From DATILI01 sp035476635 (GTDB lineage: Bacteria > Pseudomonadota > Gammaproteobacteria > Burkholderiales > Burkholderiaceae_C): 16,060 bases of DNA. Positions 1 to 5,824 of the stretch are shown here, one piece after another (within the stretch, counting starts at the first letter, position 1; the number at the start of each line of letters is the position of its first letter). The notes beneath the pieces are model-generated. The model did no database searches. It was not told the DNA's origin and saw only the letters and a list, made by a program, of their open reading frames with translations. Location of the stretch: NCBI GenBank assembly GCA_035476635.1, contig DATILI010000081.1:1-16060 (forward strand). Reading direction: 5' to 3'. Made by a program: the position numbers and the translations under genes.

Positions 1-53
1 CCCCCGGTGCCGACGGCCAGGCTCAGGCCGGAGACTTCGACCAGCTGCTTCAT
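1..53 (-). CDS. ABC transporter ATP-binding protein, N-terminal fragment (cut by window edge)
   Basis: Only the first 17 or so codons are in the window, reading MKQLVEVSGLSLAVGTG. This resembles the opening strand of oligo/dipeptide ABC ATPases (a 'LVEVSGLSL' first strand before the Walker A region). The ATG overlaps the TGA stop of the DppC-type permease gene as ATGA at 50-53, so it is the next gene of the same leftward operon. The Walker motifs lie outside the window, so the call rests on this short N-terminus and on operon context: DppB-type, DppC-type, then an ATPase is the standard order. No more can be said about it here. Confidence 0.7.
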   Translation of the reverse strand, partial: MKQLVEVSGLSLAVGTG

Positions 54-871
54 TCGATGCCTCTCATGCGCGGATCGAGCAGGTCGCGCACCGCGTCGCC
101 GAGGAAGTTGATGCCCAGCAAAGTCAGCGCGATGCACAGGCCGGGGAAAATCGAGAGATAGCTGGCCTGCGTCATGAAGGGCCGGGCCGCGGCCAGCATA
201 TTGCCCCAGGTCGGCGCGGGTGGCGGAACGCCCAGGCCCAGGAATGACAGCGAGCTTTCCGCCAGGATGACCCAGCCGAACATCGAGGTTGCCAGCACGG
301 TCAGCGGCGCCACGCAATTGGGCAGCACGTGGCGGAACATGGTGTAGAGCTCGGAGTTGCCAAGCACCCGCGAAGACTCGACGAATTCCTTTTCGCGCAG
401 CGACAGCACCGTTCCGCGCACGATGCGGGTGACCGAGGGCGTGTAGGCCAGGCCGAGCGCCAGGATGATGCCGTACTGGTTGGCGCCAAACACCGCGAGC
501 AGGGCCAGCGCCAGCAACAGGCCCGGGAAGGCCAGCAGTGCATTGACAAAGGCCATGACGACGCGGTCGGTCCAGCCGCGCACGAAGCCGGTCACGACGC
601 CGATCGCGGCGCCGGCGCTGATCGAGAACAGCACCGTCAGGAAACTGATCCAGACGCTGTTGGATGCGCCCGCCATCAGGCGCGACAGCTCATCGCGCCC
701 GAACTCGTCGGTGCCGAACAGATAGACCGCGTTGGGCGGCTTCAGGCGCGCCGAGAAGTTGATCTTGAGCGGTTCGTGCGGCGTCCAGAAGAAACCCACG
801 ATGGCGGCCGTGAGGATCAGCCCCACGATCAACAAGCCGATCAGGGCCTGCGGGGTCAGGGACTTTTTCAT
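50..871 (-). CDS. ABC transporter permease, DppC/OppC family
   Basis: Inner-membrane permease of a peptide/nickel-type ABC importer, 273 residues, usual length for the family. A first membrane helix lies at about residues 8-28. It is followed by the characteristic periplasmic segment FGTDEFGRDELSRLMAGA (52-69) and five further hydrophobic helices (about 75-96, 105-130, 133-150, 190-212, 240-257). The cytoplasmic EAA loop that docks on the ATPase lies around residues 163-185 (EFVESSRVLG then HVLPN). The start MKKSLTPQ was chosen because its ATG overlaps the stop of the upstream permease as ATGA (868-871); the open frame continues further upstream but only into that gene. The stop overlaps the ATPase start. 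Substrate cannot be read from the sequence: dipeptide, oligopeptide, glutathione or an opine-like compound are all possible. Confidence 0.92.
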   Translation of the reverse strand: MKKSLTPQALIGLLIVGLILTAAIVGFFWTPHEPLKINFSARLKPPNAVYLFGTDEFGRDELSRLMAGASNSVWISFLTVLFSISAGAAIGVVTGFVRGWTDRVVMAFVNALLAFPGLLLALALLAVFGANQYGIILALGLAYTPSVTRIVRGTVLSLREKEFVESSRVLGNSELYTMFRHVLPNCVAPLTVLATSMFGWVILAESSLSFLGLGVPPPAPTWGNMLAAARPFMTQASYLSIFPGLCIALTLLGINFLGDAVRDLLDPRMRGIE

Positions 872-1812
872 TCGGCGAGTACCCTCGGATCCAGGATCGG
901 ATAGCACAGGTCGATCACCAGGTTGGTCGCGACATAGATCAGCGCAACCAGCAGCAGGCAGCCCTGGATGACGGGGTAGTCGCGCGCGAAGATGGCGTCG
1001 ACCAATAGGCGGCCGAGCCCGGGGATGGTGAACACGGTTTCGACGACGGCGATGCCACCCAGCAGGTTGCCCAGCACCAGGCCGATCAGGGTCCAGGTCG
1101 GGCCAAACGAATTCCGAAAGGCGTGGTGCAGCAGCACCGCGCGTTCCGAAAGCCCCTTGGCGCGCGCGTGCGTGATGTAGTCCAGCCGCAGCACTTCCAG
1201 TGTGCTGGCGCGGGCCATGCGGATCAGCACGCCGATCTCGTGCAGGAACAGCGTGAGGATCGGCATCAGCATGTACAAGAGCCCCGCCTTCCAGTCGTTG
1301 GCGATCGACACATAGCCGACCACGGGCAGCCATTCAAGCTGCAGGCCCAGCAGCAGCAGCAAGAGCAGGCCCAGCCAGAAGGTCGGGATCGACACCAGCA
1401 GGGTCGCTGCCCCGACCAGCAGCAAGTCCGGCAGGCGGCTTTGCTTCCATGCGGCCACCATGCCCGCGGGCACCGCGACCAGCGCAGCGAAGAAAACCGC
1501 CACCAGGACAATCTGCGCGCTGACCAGGAAGCGGCTCAGCACCAGCTGCAGGACCGGCTCGCCGGTGGTGATCGAGACGCCGAGATCGCCGCCCAGCACA
1601 TGTTGGCCCCAGATGCCGAATTGCACCGGCCAGCTTTGGTCCAGGCCGAGCTGGGCACGCAGGTCGGCCAGGCGGACCGGGTCGGCAAGATCGCCGAGCA
1701 GCAGTTGCGCCGGGTCGCCGGGAATCAGCCGTATCAGAACAAACACCGCGATGGCGACGATCAGCAGCGTCGGTACGGCCATTGCCAATCGGGCCAGCGC
1801 AAAACGCAGCAT
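868..1812 (-). CDS. ABC transporter permease, DppB/OppB family
   Basis: Partner permease of the DppC-type protein, 314 residues. The N-terminus is typical of DppB: a first helix (about 9-30) followed by IRLIPGDPAQLLLGD and then a periplasmic stretch with LRAQLGLDQSWPVQFGIW (51-68) before 'LGGDLGVS'. More helices lie at about 98-122, 130-157, 178-198, 240-262 and 283-304. The EAA loop is at about 211-235 (DYITHARAKGLSERAVLLHH). The start MLRFALARL follows the hydrolase stop by 2 nt, so translation is probably coupled. The longer open frame upstream of this start is only hydrolase sequence in another frame. The C-terminal YPILDPRVL motif is also typical. The substrate is unknown and no periplasmic binding protein gene is in the window. 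Confidence 0.92.
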   Translation of the reverse strand: MLRFALARLAMAVPTLLIVAIAVFVLIRLIPGDPAQLLLGDLADPVRLADLRAQLGLDQSWPVQFGIWGQHVLGGDLGVSITTGEPVLQLVLSRFLVSAQIVLVAVFFAALVAVPAGMVAAWKQSRLPDLLLVGAATLLVSIPTFWLGLLLLLLLGLQLEWLPVVGYVSIANDWKAGLLYMLMPILTLFLHEIGVLIRMARASTLEVLRLDYITHARAKGLSERAVLLHHAFRNSFGPTWTLIGLVLGNLLGGIAVVETVFTIPGLGRLLVDAIFARDYPVIQGCLLLVALIYVATNLVIDLCYPILDPRVLAE

Positions 1813-1814
1813 GC

Positions 1815-2735
1815 TCAGGACCTGGCCCGTTGGTCGCGCATGCCACTCAGCACGGCGGCGAAAAAGTCCTGCACCTTGCCGACGCAGGCGAGCCCGTTGT
1901 GAGGAACGTTGTCGACCAGATCGAGCTGCACATCGATGCCCGCATTCGCGAACGATTGGCGCAAGGTTTCCAGGCGCTCGGGACGCGTAAGCCCGGCATC
2001 GTTGGCGCCGGCCATGTAGAACTTGCCGCCTTCGCGGTGCGTGATTTCCCAGGTTTCCGTGTCGGCCTTGCCGACGACCATGTGCACGGGCAAGGCTTTC
2101 AGTGCCGCGACATTCAGCGCCTTGCCGAACTTTTGCTCGAAGTCGCGCACGCCGACCCACCAGTCCTGCTTGAAATCAAGCAAGGTCACCGAGCCCGGCG
2201 CACCGATCGACAGGGCCCAGAGGCACTCCGGATGGAGCAGGCCGAAGCGATTCACGAACTGGCCGCCGCCGGAGTAACCGAATAGCGCAAATTTGGAGAA
2301 GTCGCAGTTGAACTTGGTGGCGACCTCATCGACCATGCTCAGCAGGATCCGGTCATAGCGGATGTCGGCTTCCCGCAGGTGCTTGAAGCCATCGCGGTTG
2401 CCATCGCCGTGCGGGCCGGCAGGAAACAGCGGGCACAGCACGATGCAGTCGTTCCACTTGGCAAACTCCGCGAACGCGTCGCGGTACTCGGCAAATGCAC
2501 GGCCGGTGCCGTGCATCACGACGACCAGCTCCATCGGGCGCTTCGCCGCGTTCAGGTGCGGCGGCACATAGGTGCAATAGGAAAAGCGCGGGTCGCTGCG
2601 CGCCGCGAACACGGTGCTGTGGCCCAGGTCGTAGATGGCTTCGGCGCGCTGCTCGCCAAATGCGCGTGCGGACGTGGCGGGGCTGGTGTCAAAAGGGAGG
2701 ACATCGGGGAGCACATTGGGGAGCACATCGCGCAT
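1815..2735 (-). CDS. Alpha/beta hydrolase, esterase/depolymerase-like, first gene of the ABC operon
   Basis: A 306-residue alpha/beta-hydrolase without signal peptide or membrane segment, so probably cytoplasmic. The visible catalytic frame is an HGTG oxyanion motif (75-78), a nucleophile elbow GYSGGG with Ser155 (153-158), a likely acid Asp225 in VGKADTETW, and His279 in NVPHNG. The spacing resembles the PHB-depolymerase/feruloyl-esterase-like (LpqC) group; the substrate is not known. It sits 2 nt upstream of the DppB-type permease and is the first gene of the leftward operon, so it may act on the imported compound (inference). The N-terminus carries a 3 x 4-residue repeat (DVLP/NVLP/DVLP) from a 12-bp tandem repeat, and no strong ribosome site precedes the ATG. 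The start is therefore less certain, although the next in-frame Met (68) lies inside the fold. Confidence 0.82.
   Translation of the reverse strand: MRDVLPNVLPDVLPFDTSPATSARAFGEQRAEAIYDLGHSTVFAARSDPRFSYCTYVPPHLNAAKRPMELVVVMHGTGRAFAEYRDAFAEFAKWNDCIVLCPLFPAGPHGDGNRDGFKHLREADIRYDRILLSMVDEVATKFNCDFSKFALFGYSGGGQFVNRFGLLHPECLWALSIGAPGSVTLLDFKQDWWVGVRDFEQKFGKALNVAALKALPVHMVVGKADTETWEITHREGGKFYMAGANDAGLTRPERLETLRQSFANAGIDVQLDLVDNVPHNGLACVGKVQDFFAAVLSGMRDQRARS
2697..2732 (+). repeat. Three-copy 12-bp tandem repeat inside the hydrolase N-terminus
   Basis: Three adjacent 12-bp units on the + strand (gaggacatcggg, gagcacattggg, gagcacatcgcg) differ at a few positions. Read on the minus strand they encode D/N-V-L-P repeats at residues 3-14 of the hydrolase. 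The length is a multiple of three, so copy-number change would not shift the frame. Confidence 0.75.
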
Positions 2736-2820
2736 GAGTCGTCATCCAAAACGGGTCAGGAAAAATGGTTCAACGCAGATTGTTCAGCATCCGAAATCAA
2801 AGGTATATCTATATTTTCTT

Positions 2821-2848
2821 TTGAGATAGGAAAGCTATCCTTTAGTAT
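2821..2848 (+). promoter_or_regulatory. Probable sigma70 promoter of the LysR-type regulator gene
   Basis: TTGAGA at 2821-2826 and TAGTAT at 2843-2848 are separated by 16 bp (5/6 and 4/6 matches to the housekeeping consensus). They end 24 bp before the regulator ATG, in a clearly AT-richer stretch than the rest of the window. The surrounding 137-bp divergent intergenic region (2736-2872) must also hold the promoter of the leftward hydrolase-ABC operon. A TATAGA-like -10 candidate read leftward lies near 2808-2813, without a convincing -35. Confidence 0.5.
2825..2839. promoter_or_regulatory. Inverted repeat, candidate LysR-type regulator operator
   Basis: GATAG-N5-CTATC is a perfect 5+5 bp inverted repeat lying between the -35 and -10 elements of the regulator promoter. 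Its position would suit negative autoregulation, as is common for LysR-type regulators. It contains ATAG-N5-CTAT symmetry but is not an exact T-N11-A box, so assignment to this regulator is inference. Confidence 0.4.
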
Positions 2849-2872
2849 TGAGACGAAGGACTGGCGAGCTGC

Positions 2873-3769
2873 ATGAGCACCATTCGATTTTTGAGGACTT
2901 TCCTGGCGGTGGCGCAGAGCGGCTCGTTTACCGCTGCTTCCGAACGGGTTGCCTTGACGCAGGCGGCCGTCGGGCTGCAAATGCGTGCGCTGGAGACCGA
3001 GCTGAAAACGGTGCTGTTCGAAAAGTCGGGGCGCGGCGTCGTGTTGTCGGTCGCGGGCCGCGCATTGATCGCGCATGCCCAGAAAATTGTCGCCAGCTAC
3101 GACCACATGCGCGCAGGGCTGGCTGACGAAAGCGAGATTGCGGGAACAGTGGCCGTCGGCTCGACCGTCTCCGCCATGGGCTTGCTGTCCACCACCGTGG
3201 TGACGATGAAGGCGCGGTTTCCGCGGCTCAACGTGCGGCTGGTTGTGCCGGAATCGAGCAGCCTGGCGCAAAGCGTGAAACGAGGCGACCTGGACGCGGC
3301 GGTCTGCATTGAAGATCCGCAGCAGGATATCCGCGGCTTGCGCTGGACACCGCTTTATGCGGAGCCGCTGACGGTCGTCGCCAGCCCGCAGATTGCCCGG
3401 CAAGACAGCGACATCAAGAAACTGCTTCGAGAAAATCCCTTCCTGTGGTTTGACCGGCGCACCCCCAGCGGCATCAGGGTGGAGCAGACCCTGCGCAAAA
3501 TGGGCCTGGTGCCGCAGGACTTTCTAGAGCTCAGCTCGATCTCGACGATTGTCGACCTGGTGCGCCAGAACGTCGGCATCACCATCGTTCCGCACTTGAA
3601 GAACGCCGATTGGGAAAACGATCCCTTGCTGCGCGTCCTCCCCCTGCCGGGACGCCCGCCCAAGCGCCAGATCGGCATGCTCGAGCACGGCAAGCGCGAA
3701 CACATCACGTCGCTGATCCGCAAGCAGCTGGTCGAGCTCCTGTCGCAGAGCGGGCGTTCGCGTTCGTAG
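2873..3769 (+). CDS. LysR-family transcriptional regulator
   Basis: A 298-residue LTTR of normal length. The N-terminal winged helix-turn-helix (about 1-62) is clear: FLRTFLAVAQSGSFTAASER, then LTQAAVGLQMRALE, then LFEKSGRGVVLSVAGRAL. A coiled linker helix follows (about 63-85), then the periplasmic-binding-protein-like effector domain (about 90-290), which starts GTVAVGSTVSAMGLLS. The ATG is preceded by GAAGGA about 12 nt upstream, slightly distant. It is divergent from the hydrolase-permease operon with 137 bp between starts, the usual arrangement for an LTTR controlling its neighbour, so it probably regulates that operon in response to the substrate or a hydrolysis product. The effector is unknown. 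Confidence 0.93.
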   Translation: MSTIRFLRTFLAVAQSGSFTAASERVALTQAAVGLQMRALETELKTVLFEKSGRGVVLSVAGRALIAHAQKIVASYDHMRAGLADESEIAGTVAVGSTVSAMGLLSTTVVTMKARFPRLNVRLVVPESSSLAQSVKRGDLDAAVCIEDPQQDIRGLRWTPLYAEPLTVVASPQIARQDSDIKKLLRENPFLWFDRRTPSGIRVEQTLRKMGLVPQDFLELSSISTIVDLVRQNVGITIVPHLKNADWENDPLLRVLPLPGRPPKRQIGMLEHGKREHITSLIRKQLVELLSQSGRSRS

Positions 3770-3900
3770 TTTCTAGATGGATGCCACGATGCCGGTGTTT
3801 TCAGCTCGAATCAGACCTCAACGCGCAACAGTAGCGGACCTGGTATCAACGCTGCCCTCGGCGATCCAGGCAGTTGTGGCAGACATCTGACCCGTTGCTC

Positions 3901-3930
3901 TGAACATTGTTTGGCGCGCAGCGCTAAGAT
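3901..3930 (+). promoter_or_regulatory. Possible promoter of the toxin-antitoxin pair
   Basis: TGAACA (3901-3906) and TAAGAT (3925-3930) are 18 bp apart and precede the antitoxin ATG by 26 bp. The -35 is weak. A tiny palindrome AACA-T-TGTT (3903-3911) overlaps the -35 and could be an autoregulatory operator. Nothing else is recognisable in the 187-bp gap 3770-3956. Confidence 0.3.
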
Positions 3931-3956
3931 GACAGCAGGAAACGCAAGGAGCCGTC

Positions 3957-4181
3957 ATGCCTGCCACCCTCGACGCTATTGAGACCGAAGCGCTAAAGCT
4001 ACCGCCCGAGGAGCGTGTGCGCTTGGCGGATCACCTCCTGGCCAGCGTTTCTGGCGAGCAAGAAGTTGAAGAGGCTTGGGCGGCGGAGGTGGATCGGCGC
4101 ATCGCAGAGATAGAAGCCGGGCGGATCTCGCTGGTTCCAGCGCACGAGGCAGTACTTCGCGCCAGGCAGGCGCTTGCATGA
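3957..4181 (+). CDS. Type II antitoxin, addiction-module component (Unstab_antitox-like)
   Basis: A 74-residue acidic protein matching the short 'putative addiction module component' family (TIGR02574/PF09720 type). It has an N-terminal helix with ALKLPPEERVRLADHLLAS (12-30), an acidic middle (EQEVEEAWAAEVDRRIAEIEAG, given here as positions 34-55) and a C-terminal SLVPAHEAVLRAR. The family typically carries the 'W..E...R..E...G' pattern visible at 41-55. A good ribosome site AAGGAG lies 5 nt before the ATG. Its stop overlaps the toxin start as ATGA, so the two are translationally coupled. Expected role: neutralise the ParE/RelE-like toxin by direct binding. Whether the pair is active is not shown by sequence. 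Confidence 0.88.
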   Translation: MPATLDAIETEALKLPPEERVRLADHLLASVSGEQEVEEAWAAEVDRRIAEIEAGRISLVPAHEAVLRARQALA

Positions 4182-4471
4182 AGGTTTCGCTCACAGCGGA
4201 CGCTGAACACGAATTGGTCGAGAGCGCGTTGTACTACGCTCGGGAAGCAAACGCCGAACTTGGGCAAGCTTTCATTTCGGAGTTTGAACGCTCAATCGGG
4301 CTGCTTCTAGTGCACCCGGGGCTTGGGGCGGTCTGGCGAGGCGCCACGCGTCGTCTCCCACTTCGCCGTTTTCCTTACAGCGTCATATACGAGCTGCGCG
4401 AGGCTGAGATTCGAGTGCTCGCAGTAGCGCACCAACGAAGAAGGCCTGGTTTTTGGAAAGGCCGGGCTTGA
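4178..4471 (+). CDS. Type II toxin, ParE/RelE superfamily
   Basis: A 97-residue basic protein starting MKVSLTADAEHELVESALYY, the usual ParE/RelE opening helix. It ends with the diagnostic C-terminal sheet RRFPYSVIYELREAEIRVLAVAHQ (64-86) and a final RRRPGFW (87-93). The ATG overlaps the antitoxin stop as ATGA (4178-4181); the open frame extends further upstream but only over the antitoxin. Members poison DNA gyrase (ParE branch) or cleave mRNA on the ribosome (RelE branch). The partner family and the 'VLAVAHxRRxPxxW' ending favour the ParE-like branch, but the target cannot be fixed from sequence. All key segments look intact. It converges on the adenosyltransferase gene with a 70-bp gap that holds no clear terminator. 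Confidence 0.88.
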   Translation: MKVSLTADAEHELVESALYYAREANAELGQAFISEFERSIGLLLVHPGLGAVWRGATRRLPLRRFPYSVIYELREAEIRVLAVAHQRRRPGFWKGRA

Positions 4472-4541
4472 GTGGCTTCGGTAGACTGATACCCAACCCG
4501 TTGGTCAAGCGGACACTCGCTGGTCGGCTTCGCCTCGAACC

Positions 4542-5108
4542 TCACTCCTCCCCCGCCCGCGCCAACCGCTCACTCTTCCAATAAACATCATCCCCGCCAT
4601 TCATCCGGTTGAGCACGCGCGCCAGCACGAACATCAAGTCGGAGAGGCGGTTCAGGTACTGGCGCGGCGTGTCCTTTAGCGGCTCGGCGGCGCCCAGGGC
4701 GACCACGGCGCGTTCGGCGCGGCGTGCCACGGTGCGGCACACGTGCGCGAGCGAGGCGGCGCGTGTGCCGGCGGGCAGGATGAATTCCTGCAGACGCGGC
4801 AGTTGTGCATTGTGCTCGGCCAGTGCTTCGTCCAGGTGCAGCAGGGCTTCTGGCTTGAGCAGTTCGAAGCCCGGGATCGATAGTTCGCCGCCCAGGTTGA
4901 ACAGCTGGTGCTGGATCTCGACCAGCAAGGTGCGCACATTGGCGGGCAGCTCTTCGCACAGCAGCACGCCGATGTTCGAGTTGAGCTCGTCCACGTCGCC
5001 CATGGCGTGCACGCGCAGGTTGTCCTTGGAGACGCGGGTGTTGTCGCCCAGGCCGGTGGTGCCGTTGTCTCCGGTGCGGGTGGCGATTTGTGTGAGGCGC
5101 TGGCCCAT
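4542..5108 (-). CDS. Cob(I)yrinic acid a,c-diamide (cob(I)alamin) adenosyltransferase, PduO type
   Basis: Transfers the 5'-deoxyadenosyl group of ATP to reduced cob(I)alamin to form adenosylcobalamin (EC 2.5.1.17), in the cytoplasm. The 188-residue protein carries all PduO/MmaB-type hallmarks. The ATP-binding N-terminus is TRTGDNGTTGLGDNTRVSKD (10-29). GDVDELNSNIG follows at 37-47, FILPAGT at 109-115, HVCRTVARRAER at 122-133 and YLNRLSDLMFVLAR at 151-164. The start MGQRLTQ is chosen over an upstream in-frame Met at 5135 because AAGGG (5116-5120) sits 7 nt before it and the homologous fold begins here. It is a single gene between convergent and divergent neighbours. No cobalamin riboswitch fits in the 175-bp upstream gap. 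Unrelated to the BtuR/CobA-type enzyme. Confidence 0.95.
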   Translation of the reverse strand: MGQRLTQIATRTGDNGTTGLGDNTRVSKDNLRVHAMGDVDELNSNIGVLLCEELPANVRTLLVEIQHQLFNLGGELSIPGFELLKPEALLHLDEALAEHNAQLPRLQEFILPAGTRAASLAHVCRTVARRAERAVVALGAAEPLKDTPRQYLNRLSDLMFVLARVLNRMNGGDDVYWKSERLARAGEE

Positions 5109-5283
5109 GGCGGTACCCTTCTCTCTATAGATCAATATTCCTTCAATTGTGCGTTACACCGCGAATGAAAATGTTTCTCACGCCGTGGGAATGTGAGGAA
5201 CGAAACATGCGGCAATAACGCTGGCCTTGCCGCGGCGTGTGGGTTGAAATCCGTTTCCTCATCAACTTCAACGGAGCAATCCA

Positions 5284-5685
5284 ATGACAGCCAAGCGACG
5301 GTACATTCCCAACTTCGAGGCCCGCAGCGTGATGTTGTTTGCCGCCTGTGCCTGGGGCACCGCCATGGGAGTACACGCCCAGACGCCAAACAGTCCCACT
5401 CCGCACTCCATCTCTGGTGCCAGCCAGATCGTGGCGCAAGCGACGGTAGGCCCTGGCGCGACGACCCCGGCCGCGCCGGCAGCGGCAGCGCCCGTGGCCA
5501 CCACCGGCGCCAGCGGCGGTGCGGAAGCAGCCGCCTTTGCCCGCGCCGACAAAGACCGCGACGGCAAGCTCAGCCGTGCGGAAACCGAGTTGTTGCCTGC
5601 CGTATTGCAGCGTTTCGACCAGATCGATATGAACAAGGACAACTTCCTCTCGCGTGAAGAGTTCGACAAGGGCACGAAGTCTTAA
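5284..5685 (+). CDS. Small exported EF-hand calcium-binding protein
   Basis: A 133-residue protein with a signal peptide (basic start, hydrophobic core about 15-29, cleavage predicted after VHA at 32). An Ala/Pro/Gly-rich low-complexity linker (about 52-80) leads to two C-terminal EF-hand loops. The first, DKDRDGKLSRAE (89-100), has all canonical ligands (D89, D91, D93, E100) and Gly at loop position 6. The second, DMNKDNFLSREE (115-126), has Asn in place of that Gly but keeps D, N, D and E ligands. The ATG has GGAG 7 nt upstream (5273-5276). It is probably a periplasmic calcium sensor or buffer of the short bacterial EF-hand family; its partner is unknown. Divergent from the adenosyltransferase gene and followed by a hairpin that separates it from the dehydrogenase. 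Confidence 0.85.
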   Translation: MTAKRRYIPNFEARSVMLFAACAWGTAMGVHAQTPNSPTPHSISGASQIVAQATVGPGATTPAAPAAAAPVATTGASGGAEAAAFARADKDRDGKLSRAETELLPAVLQRFDQIDMNKDNFLSREEFDKGTKS

Positions 5686-5736
5686 AAAGGCACCGCGCCT
5701 GACGCGGCCCCGCCGCTTCTTTCTTGAAACCCACTC

Positions 5737-5766
5737 GCCCGCCGGAGCCTAAGGACTTCGGCGGGC
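5737..5766 (+). terminator. Hairpin between the EF-hand and dehydrogenase genes, possible terminator
   Basis: GCCCGCCG (5737-5744) pairs perfectly with CGGCGGGC (5759-5766). The stem extends inward by a G-U, an A-U and a G-C pair, giving about 11 bp with an 8-nt loop. It lies 51 bp after the EF-hand stop. The following sequence is only ATTTCG, so the U-tract is poor; termination is likely but could be partial. Confidence 0.5.
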
Positions 5767-5824
5767 ATTTCGCGCGCAGTGCCCGCTGGGACTAAACTGG
5801 AACTCTTGACGGAGACTCCCCACC

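Noticed and set aside
4443..4463. GGCCT/AGGCC inverted repeat at the toxin gene end
   Set aside because: Lies inside the coding sequence, 5-bp stem with a long loop and no T-tract following; likely coincidental.
5109..5283. Searched for a cobalamin riboswitch before the adenosyltransferase
   Set aside because: The gap is only 175 bp, no B12-box-like GCCACTG element was seen, and it is shared with the divergent EF-hand gene.
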